From Endothia cerciana (taxonomy: Eukaryota > Ascomycota > Sordariomycetes > Diaporthales > Cryphonectriaceae), in assembly GCA_026119935.1 (NCBI GenBank), contig JALRMH010000039.1, positions 1 to 64,000 on the forward strand: a DNA stretch of 64,000 nt, read 5' to 3'. The first letter of the stretch is position 1, and every line of letters starts with the position of its first letter. A program made the translations under genes and the position numbers. This document shows positions 34,239 to 46,449 of the stretch, in pieces. The notes below the pieces were generated by a model. That model was given only the letters and a program-made list of their open reading frames with translations, ran no database searches and had not been told where the DNA came from.

Positions 34239-37200
34239 TCACAGCCAGAACAACCACCTCGCCCCTCTCGCGAAACCCTTGCCGACACCTAGGAAGATCC
34301 GCGCGATCATTACCACGAACCACACGTACCACATGAACCCGACGAGTGCCCACTCAACCGCCAGCCAGCCCGCGCGCCTAACCCAGCGGAACCGCCGCCT
34401 GCGCCGTCGAGAGAGCTTGTCGATGCCGTCCACCACGACCTTCACCTTGAGCCTCTGCCCGTCCACTAGGTCCCCGCCGACCTCATCCGCCTCTTCTGCA
34501 GCGGCGCGCGTCATGGCGCTTAGGTCGAGCTGTATGCGCGCGCGGAGGGACTCGATGTGGCCTCCGATCAGCTCATTCCGGGTGTGATGCTTGAAGGCTT
34601 CCGCCTCGGACTGCCAGTGCTCACGCGAGGAGTGGATCGCTGTGCGGAGGACGTCGGCTGTCACTGGGAATAGCTCAGCTTGGGAGATGGGCTGAGAAAG
34701 AAGCTCGTCGCGCTGGTCATCGGGGGCGAGGGAGGTAATTCCGGGCCAGGAGACCTTGTTGCCGAGGATTTCGAGGACTTTATCGTCTTCGTTGGAAGCG
34801 TTGGGGGTTAGGGTGGTGGCCTGATGGGCTCGGCGGGATATTTCCATGGCCATGACACCAGAGCTGAGGATCATGGCTCGAAGGCGGGCGACTTCGCGTC
34901 TCGAGATCGGGGCGCGCTCGGGAGAAAGGCCCTTCTCAGCTAAAGAGAAGGGGCGATTGCTTCTGATGCTTTCTGCTGATACCCTACGAGCGTTGGCCGG
35001 GCGTATCGAGAGGCTCGGCCGTCTTTCTTCGTAGCTTTGAGCCTCAGGAATACAGTCCATACGTCCTTCGGGATCAGAATTGTCCGCCCCATGGTCCTTG
35101 CTTGAATCAGACGTGTCTGAAGCAATTGATATGTCGATGCGCGGTGGCTTCAATAGCTCGAAGCGAGTAGACCGATTGCTAGTCGGCTTTGAGAGTGGTG
35201 CAGACAGAGAGCCACTGCGGCTATGATTGCCTCTGTGTTCTGATGAAGGAACAAAGGGCGGCATAACATCCAAGTAATGTCTCTCATGCTTCGCCTGACC
35301 GGACATGCCTCTCAAAGAAGGGGTCGGAGACAGCGAATTTGTGTGCCTGCGCCGGCCTCGGGTTTCATCATTTGATTCATCCGATAGTGAGGTTGAAGAG
35401 TCAGAGTCCTCTGCTTCAGATTCCTTCCTCCACAGCAACTCGCTCATCCTCGAGACCCCAGACTTTAGGACGCTGTCGATGCGAGGTCCTTTGAACAGAC
35501 TTCGAAGACCAGCTCCGGGATCGCCCAGTCGGACGCTGTTCGACTTGCGATGTGATTTATGGCTGTCTCCCGTGTTCCGCGAGGCAAGCTTGGCGTCGGG
35601 TCCGACAGAGTTGGTCCTCGAGTGCGACGGTCCCTTCTCAATCAATTCAAGGCTGGAAATCCTGCTTGCAGGTTTGAAAACAACATCTGCGGAGCTTTCC
35701 TTCTCACTCGACAATGTTTCCTGGTAGCGCTCTGCAGCCTGGTCTCGACTGCGATCCCGGAAGATCTGCTTGACCCTAGACAGCGGATTTCTTGAAGGCG
35801 AACCGGCCCTACTGGAGGCTGGCGATAAATCCGCACCAATACCAGGGATGAAGTAATTGTCTCGGCGCGAGGCTCGAATCTCAGGCGAGTTTGGAGCAGA
35901 AGACTCCGATCCAATGGACATCCTTCGTCCCCGCTGGAACGGAGGTACCTCTAAGCTCTCCCGGCCGTGACGCTGGGGAGAGCCTGTCCTCGATGCAACG
36001 ACGAAATTCTTGTCGTCGATATCGCTAGCGTCGATGCGAGACCCTCTGCGACTGTGCTGACGACTGGCTGCCGTTGAGTCTGGAGGTGTGACTTGGGGTT
36101 GGCTGGCAACATCCGATGGCTGAGTCTTCAGCCGCCTAAGCTCCGGGTCCGGCGAGAGTTTCAGATCATCTTTCATGGCCTCTTGCGCTTCTCGGGCCAT
36201 CATCTCCATCATTTGCTTCTCAAGTATGTCCTTATCTGTGTCTCCAGACATACTTTTCCTGCTGCGCTCTTGGCTATCCGAGTCGGAAGAGCTTGACGTA
36301 GAGTCACTCCTGCCTCGAAGACGGGTATGGTGGCGCTTGTCACCCTGCGCGCCGTTGTGCCGATGGAAACCCCTGATTTCCTGCAACTTCTGGCGGGCCT
36401 TCTCACGTGTGCTGCTCGGGACATGATCATGCTCTGCCTTGTGCGCCTTAGCATCACCGTAGGATCTCCCAGGAGGTTGCTCCGCATCATTAGCCGGCTG
36501 AAGCGGCGAGGATGTGGACCCAACTCCAGGCGACGCATCGTTCGTAGCTCGCGATAGTGGCCGATACAAGTCAGAATCCTGCGGGAAGACGCGTCGCCAG
36601 TTTCGGTCCTCGACCAGTCTCTTGTGATCATCTTGCTCCAGCCAGTAGACGTCCGCTAGCATGTCTGCGGGCTCGATCATCCAGTCATTTCGGGGCCGCT
36701 TCGCTTTCACTATCGGAGCTGTAGATCGCGGTATATGTGTAGACGGCGAAGTTTCCATGGAGAATACATCTGCGCCGGAGAATGGAGGGAGAGCTGCGCT
36801 TCCTGGGGTTCGAATCTGGCGAGTCGCGACCCACTTGGCGACATCGTCAACCCAGTCGGTGACCCTGCTCACGTCGCCGAAGCCCTGACTCTCACCATCG
36901 ATGGTCTTCCTCTCCCGCGCCCTCACCTTCCGGTTCCTGACGTACTGTAGGGGGTTGTATGGGCGGCCTATCTGTCCCGTCGCATTGACGGTGTCCAAAC
37001 TCATGGGCATGGAGGGTGAAAGCTCGCTGGTGGGGGCCCTGGAGAGCGAGTTCGGTTTGAGCGGCGGTAGCAATTCGAGAACCCGACGGTACTGCGCGAG
37101 AAGTTCCATATAGTCCTTGGCCTTCTGCGCCCTCGCCCACGTCGAGTTCGAAAAGTTGTATTGATAGCTGCCCTCGGTACTCATAGGCTCAAAGGCGGGT

Positions 37201-38057
37201 TGTAGAAGGACCGCCGGTTTCCCACTCGAGACCGCCCTCCGGCCAGGCCCCCTTTCGGGCCCCGGCGAGATTGTTCTTGACACCCTCCTCTGTTGCTGTA
37301 GCTGCTGCCTCAGGGTGCCAGCCACGATATTATCTGCAGGCAAAGGTGCCAGCCTGGGGGGCACGGTCTGAGACATGATCCTCCTCTGTGCGAGACGCCT
37401 ACCCTCGCTCAGGTTCAACGCCATGCTCACAATCTGTGTCGAGTCCATGTCCACCGACGATGGCGACGAATGCGAGGAAGGCATGCCCGGGCTGGCCTGT
37501 AGTAACTCCTCCGACCTCCTATCCGTTCCTGGTCTCCTGGGCGGTGTACCGGGCGACTGTCCTGCAGGGCCATTCCCCATCTTGAGATCCGGTGGTAGAC
37601 CTAGGCCGGCCCCTAGCTGCCTTGTACCTTGCGCATGCTCATGGCTGTGTCTTGGCGTTGCCTCCTTGCCCTTGTCACCCGGGCCCCGGCCTCTGTTCTT
37701 CCGGGCACGAAGATCGTCGGTAGCGGGCTCGCCAAAGGGGTCGGGGAGGAGGAATGCGCCGGCCGACTTGTGCCTGTGCGACTTGTGGTGGGCGCGGGAG
37801 CTCCTGTGATCCCTCGTATGGCGTTCGTTCGAGCGGGCATCGGAGCGTGAATCGTCCTGGGAGGTTCGCCCGGCGAGGGCACCGCCGGTTGTCCAGGTGC
37901 TGTTCATGGGGCTGCCGGAGTGGTTTGACTCCCCGGTCTCTGGACTTCCCGGAGCGTCATGGCGATCTCGACCTCGGGATGCGGACGGGGAGGAATGTCG
38001 GTTTCCAGGAGGGCGTAACAGGTCGCTCTGCTGATGGTCGGCATCGTGTTCCGTCAT
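34239..38057 (-). CDS. Large disordered protein with C-terminal membrane segment (1272 aa)
   Basis: Uninterrupted 1272-codon frame, no enzyme domain recognised. Most of it is Ser/Arg/Pro/Asp-rich and probably disordered. Near the N-terminus is a His/Lys/Ser patch followed by SAGAFLLPDPF, resembling the SAGGFLL-type motif I recall from fungal proteins of this class. A folded segment lies about residues 280-500 (for example YQYNFSNSTWARAQKAKDYM, DYMELLAQYRRVLELLPPL, DWMIEPADMLADVYWLEQDD). After a long Ser-rich stretch, a C-terminal globular part (about 1090-1215) ends in a basic cluster and one long or two short membrane helices (WLAVEWALVGFMWYVWFVV and following), leaving a short basic tail. 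Likely membrane-anchored with a large cytosolic part. Function unknown; many SP/TP and RxxS motifs suggest phosphorylation. Start is the first ATG. Confidence 0.85.
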   Translation of the reverse strand: MTEHDADHQQSDLLRPPGNRHSSPSASRGRDRHDAPGSPETGESNHSGSPMNSTWTTGGALAGRTSQDDSRSDARSNERHTRDHRSSRAHHKSHRHKSAGAFLLPDPFGEPATDDLRARKNRGRGPGDKGKEATPRHSHEHAQGTRQLGAGLGLPPDLKMGNGPAGQSPGTPPRRPGTDRRSEELLQASPGMPSSHSSPSSVDMDSTQIVSMALNLSEGRRLAQRRIMSQTVPPRLAPLPADNIVAGTLRQQLQQQRRVSRTISPGPERGPGRRAVSSGKPAVLLQPAFEPMSTEGSYQYNFSNSTWARAQKAKDYMELLAQYRRVLELLPPLKPNSLSRAPTSELSPSMPMSLDTVNATGQIGRPYNPLQYVRNRKVRARERKTIDGESQGFGDVSRVTDWVDDVAKWVATRQIRTPGSAALPPFSGADVFSMETSPSTHIPRSTAPIVKAKRPRNDWMIEPADMLADVYWLEQDDHKRLVEDRNWRRVFPQDSDLYRPLSRATNDASPGVGSTSSPLQPANDAEQPPGRSYGDAKAHKAEHDHVPSSTREKARQKLQEIRGFHRHNGAQGDKRHHTRLRGRSDSTSSSSDSDSQERSRKSMSGDTDKDILEKQMMEMMAREAQEAMKDDLKLSPDPELRRLKTQPSDVASQPQVTPPDSTAASRQHSRRGSRIDASDIDDKNFVVASRTGSPQRHGRESLEVPPFQRGRRMSIGSESSAPNSPEIRASRRDNYFIPGIGADLSPASSRAGSPSRNPLSRVKQIFRDRSRDQAAERYQETLSSEKESSADVVFKPASRISSLELIEKGPSHSRTNSVGPDAKLASRNTGDSHKSHRKSNSVRLGDPGAGLRSLFKGPRIDSVLKSGVSRMSELLWRKESEAEDSDSSTSLSDESNDETRGRRRHTNSLSPTPSLRGMSGQAKHERHYLDVMPPFVPSSEHRGNHSRSGSLSAPLSKPTSNRSTRFELLKPPRIDISIASDTSDSSKDHGADNSDPEGRMDCIPEAQSYEERRPSLSIRPANARRVSAESIRSNRPFSLAEKGLSPERAPISRREVARLRAMILSSGVMAMEISRRAHQATTLTPNASNEDDKVLEILGNKVSWPGITSLAPDDQRDELLSQPISQAELFPVTADVLRTAIHSSREHWQSEAEAFKHHTRNELIGGHIESLRARIQLDLSAMTRAAAEEADEVGGDLVDGQRLKVKVVVDGIDKLSRRRRRRFRWVRRAGWLAVEWALVGFMWYVWFVVMIARIFLGVGKGFARGARWLFWL

Positions 38058-39289
38058 CTCGAGCCCTTCTTCACATGCCAGAAAGGTGGCGTGGGCAGCA
38101 GTGGGAATGCTCTAGAGGTTGTGAGCTGTCAGGGTGAGAGACATCTTGTGCCACCACTGATGATTTTCTCTGCAGCCGTCGTTGTGAGCCCTGGAGGGTT
38201 CCCGATCGATAGAACAGCGGGGTTTCAGAGTGATGCGGTGGTGAATGACGACGAGCGGAGGAGGATGAAGTGTTGGCTGGCTGGCTGGCTGACTGGCTGG
38301 CTATGCTGGCAAGCCGGTCACCAGTCACCACGGGCGGTCGTCGCAGCCCGACGGCAGGGCAGTCAGGACTTGGTGGCTTGATCCGTGGGCCGGCGCAGCT
38401 GTATGCAGATCGCATGTATGCTCCGAACGCGGTACCCCAGGTAGGGAAAGTCGTGTCGCAGTTGGCTGGCAGCAAAAAGGTCAGCCGGCGTGTTTTGGTA
38501 TAGTGTTGCGTAAAAGGGGGGCAGCTTTTGGCTGGGGTGTGGCAAGCCTTGATGCAACGCCGGAGACTGTTCGGCATGGCCCAGCGTCGCCCAACAGTTG
38601 GGCTCTTTAGCCTAGGGTTCTACAGTAGGGGCCGCAGGGGCCCCCAACCCCTGGAACGATTTCAGATGTCATCCGTCTGCCGTAGCGCCAACCTGGGGAG
38701 GACCCCACTTACATGGTAGGTTCAGAATGGCCCGGGCAAGTCTGGCTCCCCCCAGACTTGCACCTGTGCCTGGGAATATCCTGTGTACATAGTAGCCGTG
38801 CCACGCCAGGTGACCACTTATACTCTCTCACATGCCATGTCCAGTAATCGTAAATCCTCCTACGTCCAAGACACACCCAGGAGACCTTCTTTCCCCCAAC
38901 GCTGTTCAAACACCAACTCCTCGATTCTCTTCAGGCAGACCATCCACCGCGAGGCCACCCCTTCAGAGGCTACCCAACAGTCTACCCCGTACATATCAGC
39001 GTTCAACATTGATCTCGCTTCTTCTGAGACCGCTCTCTCTTCTCTTCTCTCTCGTTTCATTTCCTCGCAAACCTATCTGTTTCAACGTTTCCGCCCGAGC
39101 GGCACGCTACGTCAAAGTTGGGATCGCCCTCGCCGACGTGGACATCAATAGATCTCCCCAGATAGACCGGGCTGGACTGTACAGCGACTTGGGCTCATTG
39201 ACTGTTCATTCAAGAGCGCTTGTGATCACGTCGAACCACACAAACATGCTCGTTCCTACGAGAGCTCCCAACCCTGCCAACTACTTAAG

Positions 39290-39315
39290 TATATATATAT
39301 ATATATATATATATA
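39290..39315. repeat. (TA)n microsatellite
   Basis: About thirteen consecutive TA units in intergenic DNA. Confidence 0.9.
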
Positions 39316-42300
39316 CCCGCAGGCTTCTTCCATGTCCCCTAGATCCAGGGGGAGCCCACAAGGTGAACACTGATGCTCCACTGGCAGCATCACACATGGT
39401 CGTGTACTTGGTAGATAATAAGTCGAGGCTTGCTATAGCCCGAAACCGAGAGTGTTTCTGTGACGACGTCTCCGTATGGATGTTCTGTTTCTTGATCGTG
39501 TGTCAGACATCCTCTCCTTCTTGTTGATATTACCTCTCACGGTCGCCCGATCAGCGCTCGGGCGCCCAGCGCCCATGTGTGCCGACTACACCTTCAATGA
39601 CCACACTGTGCACATGGTCGTAGTGTTCCAGCATGGTGGACGGCGAACTGCTGCTCAAGGCCGACTATGTCTTCAGCCAGCATGTGGGAGCGAGAGCCTG
39701 CTGAGCCCGTGGCCGAACACCTGCGACAGAGCCATCTGCCACCGCCTGCACCTAGGCAGACCGTCGCCACCACTGCTTGGAGGACTACCACTCACGACGA
39801 GAGGCGGATGCAGCGTCTGGACAGAAACGGTAGAGAGGCGCACGAGGAGGCCTCTAGGCAGGTGCCCCAGGGGAGGGGGGGTGGCTTATCTGTATCAACA
39901 CATACCGGGGTTCTGGACGTGTCACAGCGCCACAGGACTGGAGCCGGAGCGCCATGATGAACGGTGCTTCTGTGGTCGAGCCGCTCCCATTGCAGTCCGT
40001 GAGAAGGGCTACCAAGAAGACCTGGAAACCTGGTAATCCCAAACAGTCCAAAAGAAAAGCCGTTCACGATCTAGTGGGCAATGTGAAAGAAGATGGTGCA
40101 GAAGGAAACTGGTCGCTGCCCTCGATGGACGCAAAAGTCCTGGACGCGAAAGAGACGGAAAGGCTTATGGAAGATCGTATAGGGCCCCGGGACGGGTAAG
40201 AGGCGGAGGCGCGAGAGCTGCTCTCGTCCTGATGTCCTCCAAGGTCTTCGTGCCAGTACTCATCCGGGGAGAGGAGCTGGTCCCTCACGACCATAAGGCA
40301 GATCACGTCAGGAAAGAGCTGGTGACGGATCAGATGTAATGTGATAATGATCCAGGGAGCTAAGCCACAAACCGGCTGCTTCATTGATATCTGGGCTCCG
40401 TTGTCCCAAGCATGGGAAAGCCCGGCCTGGATCATACGATGGGCCCAGCCGCTTGCTCAAGATACCTTGGGTCGCAGAGGGTATCGCCGAGCTCACCGTG
40501 GTACACCGAAGTCTCGGATGCGAAGTCTGCATGCACCATCACAACGGCTTGTGAAGCGGAGGGCTGGGGCGTCACAGGCAGTAGCCTCGTTCTGCATACG
40601 ACGCCGCGCTCACGGCGTGGTACATGGTGGTAGCCGCAGATCACCTTCTGTGCGTTCTGGTGCCAAGACCAGGTTATAAACCACTCCGGGGCCGCGCGTG
40701 TTTTAAGTTTCACACATGAGACGGAGTGACATTGTCCTGTAGAGGGGCCTTCAACGTATGATGTTCCTTGCATTAGATGATCGTCGGCATCGATCCAGGG
40801 GATATCTGCGAAATTCCTGGGACCGTTCGAACTCGGCAGTTTGGCGGCCTCGCTATCCGACCCCAGGATGCTTAGTCACGAGACCAGACCCGACAAACTT
40901 TATCATCGTGGCATCGACATGCATCGACAACGTGGGAGATGTCATCGCTGGTCGCATCGACCGGGGGAAACCCCGGCCCTGCCAAGGTTTGTTTCCAGAA
41001 CAAAAAACACCCAGGTCTTTGGGACGGTGGGGGCCAGATTGTATCGCCGACATGGGGCGCTGTCGTCCAAGGAGGCGGTGCTTAACGCCGTTATTGTCTC
41101 GGATCTGGAAACCCCCACGACCCGAGCCGAACAAGAGCGTACTCCGTAACATCTCAACCACATATCTCAGCAGCAGAGAATCATGAAAAACAGCGAGAAA
41201 GCTTACAAGACATCCTATAACTCAGTTCTCAAGAGCGCAATCCCGAGGATCTAATTTTAACCCGCCTTGGGTCTAGGAATGTGAAGCAGAGATTCGAGTG
41301 CCGGCTTATACCTGGTAGGGAGCTACATTTACTGAGTGCGCTCTTTTTTGTCCGGTTCGTTGACCCCCCTTGCGCGTCAGCCGCGGTCGCATTAGGGGCT
41401 CCACCAGCCACACCTTGATGCCCCGCATCACTGGTATGGTATGTCGGGTGCGTGGGGGCTTGCCGGCACTCCTTTCTGGCAGCCCAGGGTATGTCCGCAC
41501 GGAAAAAATTCAGGCCTTGGCGGCGGCGAGCCTGGCGGCCGATATGTCCGAGCGAGTTTCGTGATGTACTGTATGGAGAGGCTTCCCCGCGGTGTGTCGT
41601 GCGATTCGGCGGTGTCCCGGGTTATAGTCGCATATGCCAGTCGCATAGTGGACTAATTTGTTTCCCAGGGCCGTCCAATCAAGATGCTGACGTTGGTTGT
41701 CTACTAGTGCATACTACCTACCATAGTATAGGAGTAAACATGCACAAGGGTCGGGATCCACGCAGGTACTACGTAGTATTATGTCAGGAGCACGACAGCA
41801 GATCATAATTAGCTACTATGATACAATGCTCAAAACACTGTGCCGTGCTGCCATGAATCACTCAGGCTTGGGCCTACGATGCGAGCGACTCGCAAGATAA
41901 CGACTATAATGCCTTCTCGAGGCAGCCGGTGTCCCCCATGAGATGTCTAAATAAGTTTAAATGAAGTCGGCTGTGCGGAGTCGGGCAAGGGTATATGCAA
42001 AACGCGCCGCGGTGGTCTGAGATGGTGAAAGACGATACCGAGAACCCCCACCTGCCCTCCTCTTCACCCTTGGCAAAGTTCCGGGGTCGTCCTCCGTGGG
42101 CGTAGAGCATTCACACGCGGAGGACATAACTTGTACGGAAGGTCAGCGAGGAAGGCACTTGATTATATGAAGGGTCTATTATCGTATGGCAGACTGCACT
42201 CGTGAGTAATGTCCCTTCCGGTGTCCCCTTCCGGAGGGAGGTCCTGGGCTGCCTAGCTTCTGCAGAATCCACCCTGTCGTCACTGTCCGCCTTCCCCGGG

Positions 42301-42357
42301 AGGCTTACTTTCTCAGACAGTGGACTGCCGAAGAAAGGGCTCCGCTGCTGGAACCCG

Positions 42358-42462
42358 CTGTCCTCCTGTCCCTACTGTCCTACTGTCCTCCTGTCCCTAC
42401 TGTCCTCCTGTCCTCCTGTCCTCCTGTCCTCCTGCCCTCCTGCCCTGCTGCCCTGCTGCCCT
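42358..42462. repeat. TCCTG/CCCTG minisatellite
   Basis: About 100 bp of short C/T-rich units (TCCTCCTG, TCCCTACTG, CCCTGCTG) repeated around fifteen times with substitutions, strand-asymmetric. It lies in the gene-poor region about 0.8 kb from the nearest supported coding exon. Confidence 0.85.
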
Positions 42463-43301
42463 GGCGCTGCGCCACGGCCCCGTAGCTGAGTTGGAGCTCC
42501 CTTGTCCAGTCGGAGGAGTGTCATTTCTACAGCAGCTGTGTGACGCAACGTATATCGGCCCGTTGATAGGTGGCACAGGTAGTCACAACTCGGCGATACG
42601 GTTCGATGCCCCCACTGTTCTCCTTGCGTATGGAGGGGCAGCAGTGCTGGCGACGGAGGCAAAGGAGCTGAAGCTATTACAATCCATGCCTCCTGATTCG
42701 TCCTGATCCCGTTCGACGATCTGCACAGCACTGGAGTGAGTCCGGTCGACTACTCTGTTGCTACTATGTATGGTATCAACATGGTTGGCTAGGGAGCCTT
42801 ATCCCAATCAGGTAGGCTCCCGGGGTCCGCTATTTCGCTTCCCATGAGTTTTTTATACATTTGGTTTGGGACGCCGAATTGCGGTATGGGATGTCACGAG
42901 GGGGTTGCGTACTAATAGTACGTCGACAGGCCGTAGCAGCAGTTTTTGTGGGCTCAATACGTCTGCGCATTCGTTGCCGCAACCTCGAGGCCTGCATAGT
43001 AAAGCACTACCTATCGATGATCCACAGCGGGACCCGATCCTTCATCTTGGCCGGGGGAGAAATTATGAATCCCAACGAAGCTTCTCCGAGGTGTGCTCGG
43101 ACGTGTCGGTGGAGGCGAGACGGGGGAGAAGCTCGAGGAAACCCAAAAAAAAGGTCGACAGGAATATATACCAGGCTTTGACCCGACCATGATGGTGATC
43201 TTCTCCCCGTGGAACACTACTCGCGCCTTGTCGATCAGATCCGCCTTCCTCGGAGCCTACCTTGACAGTTCGGAAGGAAAGCAGGTAGCCAGACGACGAT
43301 C

Positions 43302-45600
43302 ATGCGTCCATCAACAACACTGGCTCTGTTCGGCCTGGCCGCCGGGGAGGCCTTGGCAGCATGCCCCTACGCTGAGCAGCTCGCGGCCCGGTCCGAGCTG
43401 AACACTAAGAGCACAGAGTCGCACAAGGAGCTGGGAAAGCGTGCTGATGGAAAGCAGGGTGTCTTCTTCATGTAAGTGCTCACTGCTCTCGCTTTAAGAA
43501 CCCCTGTGGTTGGCCTGGTGGGGAGAGTTCTTTACTATGGCGTTCCTTGTCATGAACCGGCCCTGCGCCGTCCTGCCCTTTTCGACCTCATCTGTCACCC
43601 TCGCCCCGCCACTTGACAGCTTCTCAGCATGCCGTGCGAAGATCGCACGGCACTGCCGCTGCCCTTACTGCATACGCTCCGTAACGCGGCCTCCGTGCGC
43701 CGAAGATGACTTGAAGCCTTGGGAATACTACGGCCGTGACGAGTCCGTGCTAACGACTATACACAGGAACCGCATTGGACCCTCTGCGTCTAAGCTGTAC
43801 ATAGCAAACGCCGACGGCAGCAATGAGCGGGAACTATTGTCCTCCAACTCGTCGGTCTTCGAATACCAAGGCCACTTCACGCCCGACGGCAAGTCCGTTA
43901 TTTTCACATCCGAGAGGGTGGATGGGAATGCGGACATCTACCAGATTAGCGTCAATGGCACCGGGATGAAGCCGCTGGTAGCCACCTCTTCCTATGAGAA
44001 CAACGGCGCCCTGTCGCCCGATGGCACCAAGTTGGCCTATGTTTCCACGGCTAATAACTACGTGGCCAACATCTGGGTCATGGACCTGACTACTGGCGAG
44101 GCCAAGAACCTGACCAACACGGCCGACACGGCCGGTGGGCCCACCGAGCAAAGCCCCGACGGTCACTTCCGCCCATCGTGGTCGCCTGACGGCGAGTATA
44201 TCCTGTTTTCTTCCGACAGGAACACCGATTGGACCGGCCACAGCAATGGCACCGGTTGGGAGCACACCCAGGAGCTGTCGGTCTACGTCATCAAGCCAGA
44301 CGGCTCTGACTTCAGGCAGATCGCCAACAAGACCGGCTACTCCCTGGGCTCGCCTGCGTGGTCTCCCGACGGTTCTCGTATTGCTTACTACGAGATCACC
44401 CGCGAGGGTACCTACAATGCGCACCGAGCCGATACGGTCAACGAGACCACGTCTCAGATCGCCTCCGTCGACTTCGCCACGGGCACCGACCTGGTGTATC
44501 ACACTTCTGGTGCTGGTGTCAAGCTCTCACCCTCCTGGGTGACCAACTCATCCATCGGCTACCTCGTCAAGGGTGTCGCCGATGAGGGCGTCAACTACAC
44601 TGCCTACACCACGGCTCACCAGCAGTTTATCCAGTCCGTACGCAACCCCAGCTGGTCTCCCGATGGCACTCAGGTCGTCTATGAGCGCACGGGTTGGGAC
44701 ATCCGACCTATCGAGAAGACCATCTACAGCTGGCAAGATGGCTGGGAGGCCCGTTTCATGGACGTGTTCCCCCAGCTTTCCGAGACGGGCAGGCTCTTGT
44801 ACACCGCCAAGCAGACCGGCAACGCGACGTCAGATATCGTGGCCAGCAACCCAGACGGGAGCGATGAGACCATTGTCTTCAGCTCGTTCGACGGCGGTAT
44901 CGTGGAAGGCACGCTGGTCTCCGAGGGCCTGGCCGGTGCCTTCCAGCCTACCTGGTCCCCCACGGAAGAGTGGGTTGCCTTCGGCATCGGCAACTGGTTC
45001 TTCAACCGCGCGGAATACCCGGCCTACCTGTACCGTGCGACCTCCAACGGCTCGACCTACGAGTTGCTGACCGGCGACGGCGTCCACAACGTCGGCTTCC
45101 CCAGCTACGCACCCACAGGCGATGCGGTGGTATACCGCGCATGGAACGGCGAGGTTGGCCCGCTCGGCCTGAGGATCCTCAACATCACCACCGGCACTAT
45201 CACCAACCTAACCTACGGCTGGGACACAACCCCCGGCTGGTCGCCTGATGGTACCAAGATTGTGTTTGCCCGCAACAGCAACTGGACCGAAGCGATGGGC
45301 GCTCGCTGGTACGCGGACCGGTACGATGTGTGGACCGTCAACCCCGACGGAACCAACGAGACCAAGCTCACAACCAGCGGCGCCAACGACGCCCACGCCG
45401 TCTGGACTTCTGACAACCGCATCCTGTACAACTCGGGCATGTACGGCTTCCGCGACGAGTGTGCTACGTACGATGACACCTTCCAGCCGTACGGCCAGAT
45501 CATGAGCATGGACAAGGACGGCAGCAACAAGCAGATGCTGACGGACTCCATGTGGGAGGACTCGATGCCGTTGTACGTGCCGAATGAGTATCTCAACTGA
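43302..45600 (+). CDS. Secreted TolB-type (PD40) beta-propeller protein
   Basis: Two exons, 43302-43471 and 43767-45600; 667 aa. The first 20 or so residues (MRPSTTLALFGLAAGEALA) form a signal peptide. A Cys follows, then Lys-Arg about residue 46, a possible Kex2 site. Exon 2 resumes at NRIGPSASKLYIANADG, giving a VFFMNRI junction. WD40-like/PD40 repeats run along the protein: SPDGTKLAYVS, SPDGEYILFSSDRN, SPDGSRIAYYE, SPDGTQVVYER, SPDGTKIVFAR. This pattern predicts a propeller-type fold with no added catalytic domain. Numerous N-x-S/T sites fit secretion. Fungal relatives are extracellular proteins of unknown role. The intron (295 bp) is much longer than others here and stays open for 257 bp in the exon 2 frame. 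It precedes the GH28 gene, suggesting a secreted-protein neighbourhood. Confidence 0.88.
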
Positions 45601-46418
45601 TCGGGCTTGGCGGCTTCTGTGATGATTGACGTTCACACCCCGATATGGCAGGGGTCTTGTGTTTTGCTTGTAGATAGACTTTTTTTTTTTTTTTTTTTAA
45701 GTCAAAAAGGCTTCAAGATGTGCACAGATACCGCCTTGATTACGTATATAGGATCTGGAATGGATATATAAAACTCTTTCGAACAATACCCTTGCGTACT
45801 GAGTGGAGTTTAGGACTGACTCATGCCGAACAGTCTGGATCCCCCCGTCCATCGTGCCACCAATAGGCAACCACCCTCAATAACTAGATCTGTATGTGCA
45901 GGGCGCACGACGGAACGATCCATGAAACAGCAGAAAGGGAATGAGAAGGACAACTCGTGGCTCTTCCGCAGTTACATCCAGTGCAATAGATCTTGCACTA
46001 CATAAAGTAGCCTTGAGAACCAGCTTCCCCATGTCGGCTTGTGTCTACCTACTGATGTTTCTTTTTTGTATCCACTGAGGATTCATCTACTACCGAGGCA
46101 GGCATGTTTGCCGTCATGATGGATTGACAGCTGATCGGGATAGTCCCTTGGTACCATTCAACTCAAGATCTTTTCGACATTCCAAACGGGCCCCCCTACC
46201 TTGCAGAACGTGAGCAGGGGGTTGACACTTGTTCTCCAGGGCTGCTTGCAGAAAAACGTCATGCCACGTCTGCTTTGTGGGGATCAAGTTGGGGGCGGAC
46301 CCTTAATCTGCATTTTATAGTTCGTGAGTATTAATCTCGCCTAGTCGCCCTCAACCAAAGTAGCTGGCTTCCTCCAAGATACGCAGCGGACATGAAGGTA
46401 GAATTGGTCAATAGCTCG

Positions 46419-46449
<31 letters not shown>

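Larger units (their letters stand above)
38058..43301. other. Gene-poor region (5.2 kb)
   Basis: No recognisable gene. Frames here are short and overlapping; the longest is 231 codons at 38832-39527 (+), running through a TA microsatellite. Contains a CTGG tandem (38273-38310), a (TA)n tract (39290-39315) and a TCCTG-type minisatellite (42358-42462). The left end should hold the promoter of the 1272-aa gene, the right end that of the beta-propeller gene. No G/C run of 9 or more bases occurs here, unlike the gene-poor region at 2-14 kb. Confidence 0.6.

Noticed and set aside
36800..36825. GGTTCGAATC box resembling a tRNA T-loop
   Set aside because: Lies inside the 1272-aa coding frame; no cloverleaf.
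38832..39527. 231-codon plus-strand frame
   Set aside because: Runs through a TA microsatellite (Ile-Tyr repeats) and shows no domain or codon bias; probably chance.
42358..42462. Possible CRISPR-like repeat array
   Set aside because: Short degenerate units without unique spacers; a minisatellite in a fungus.
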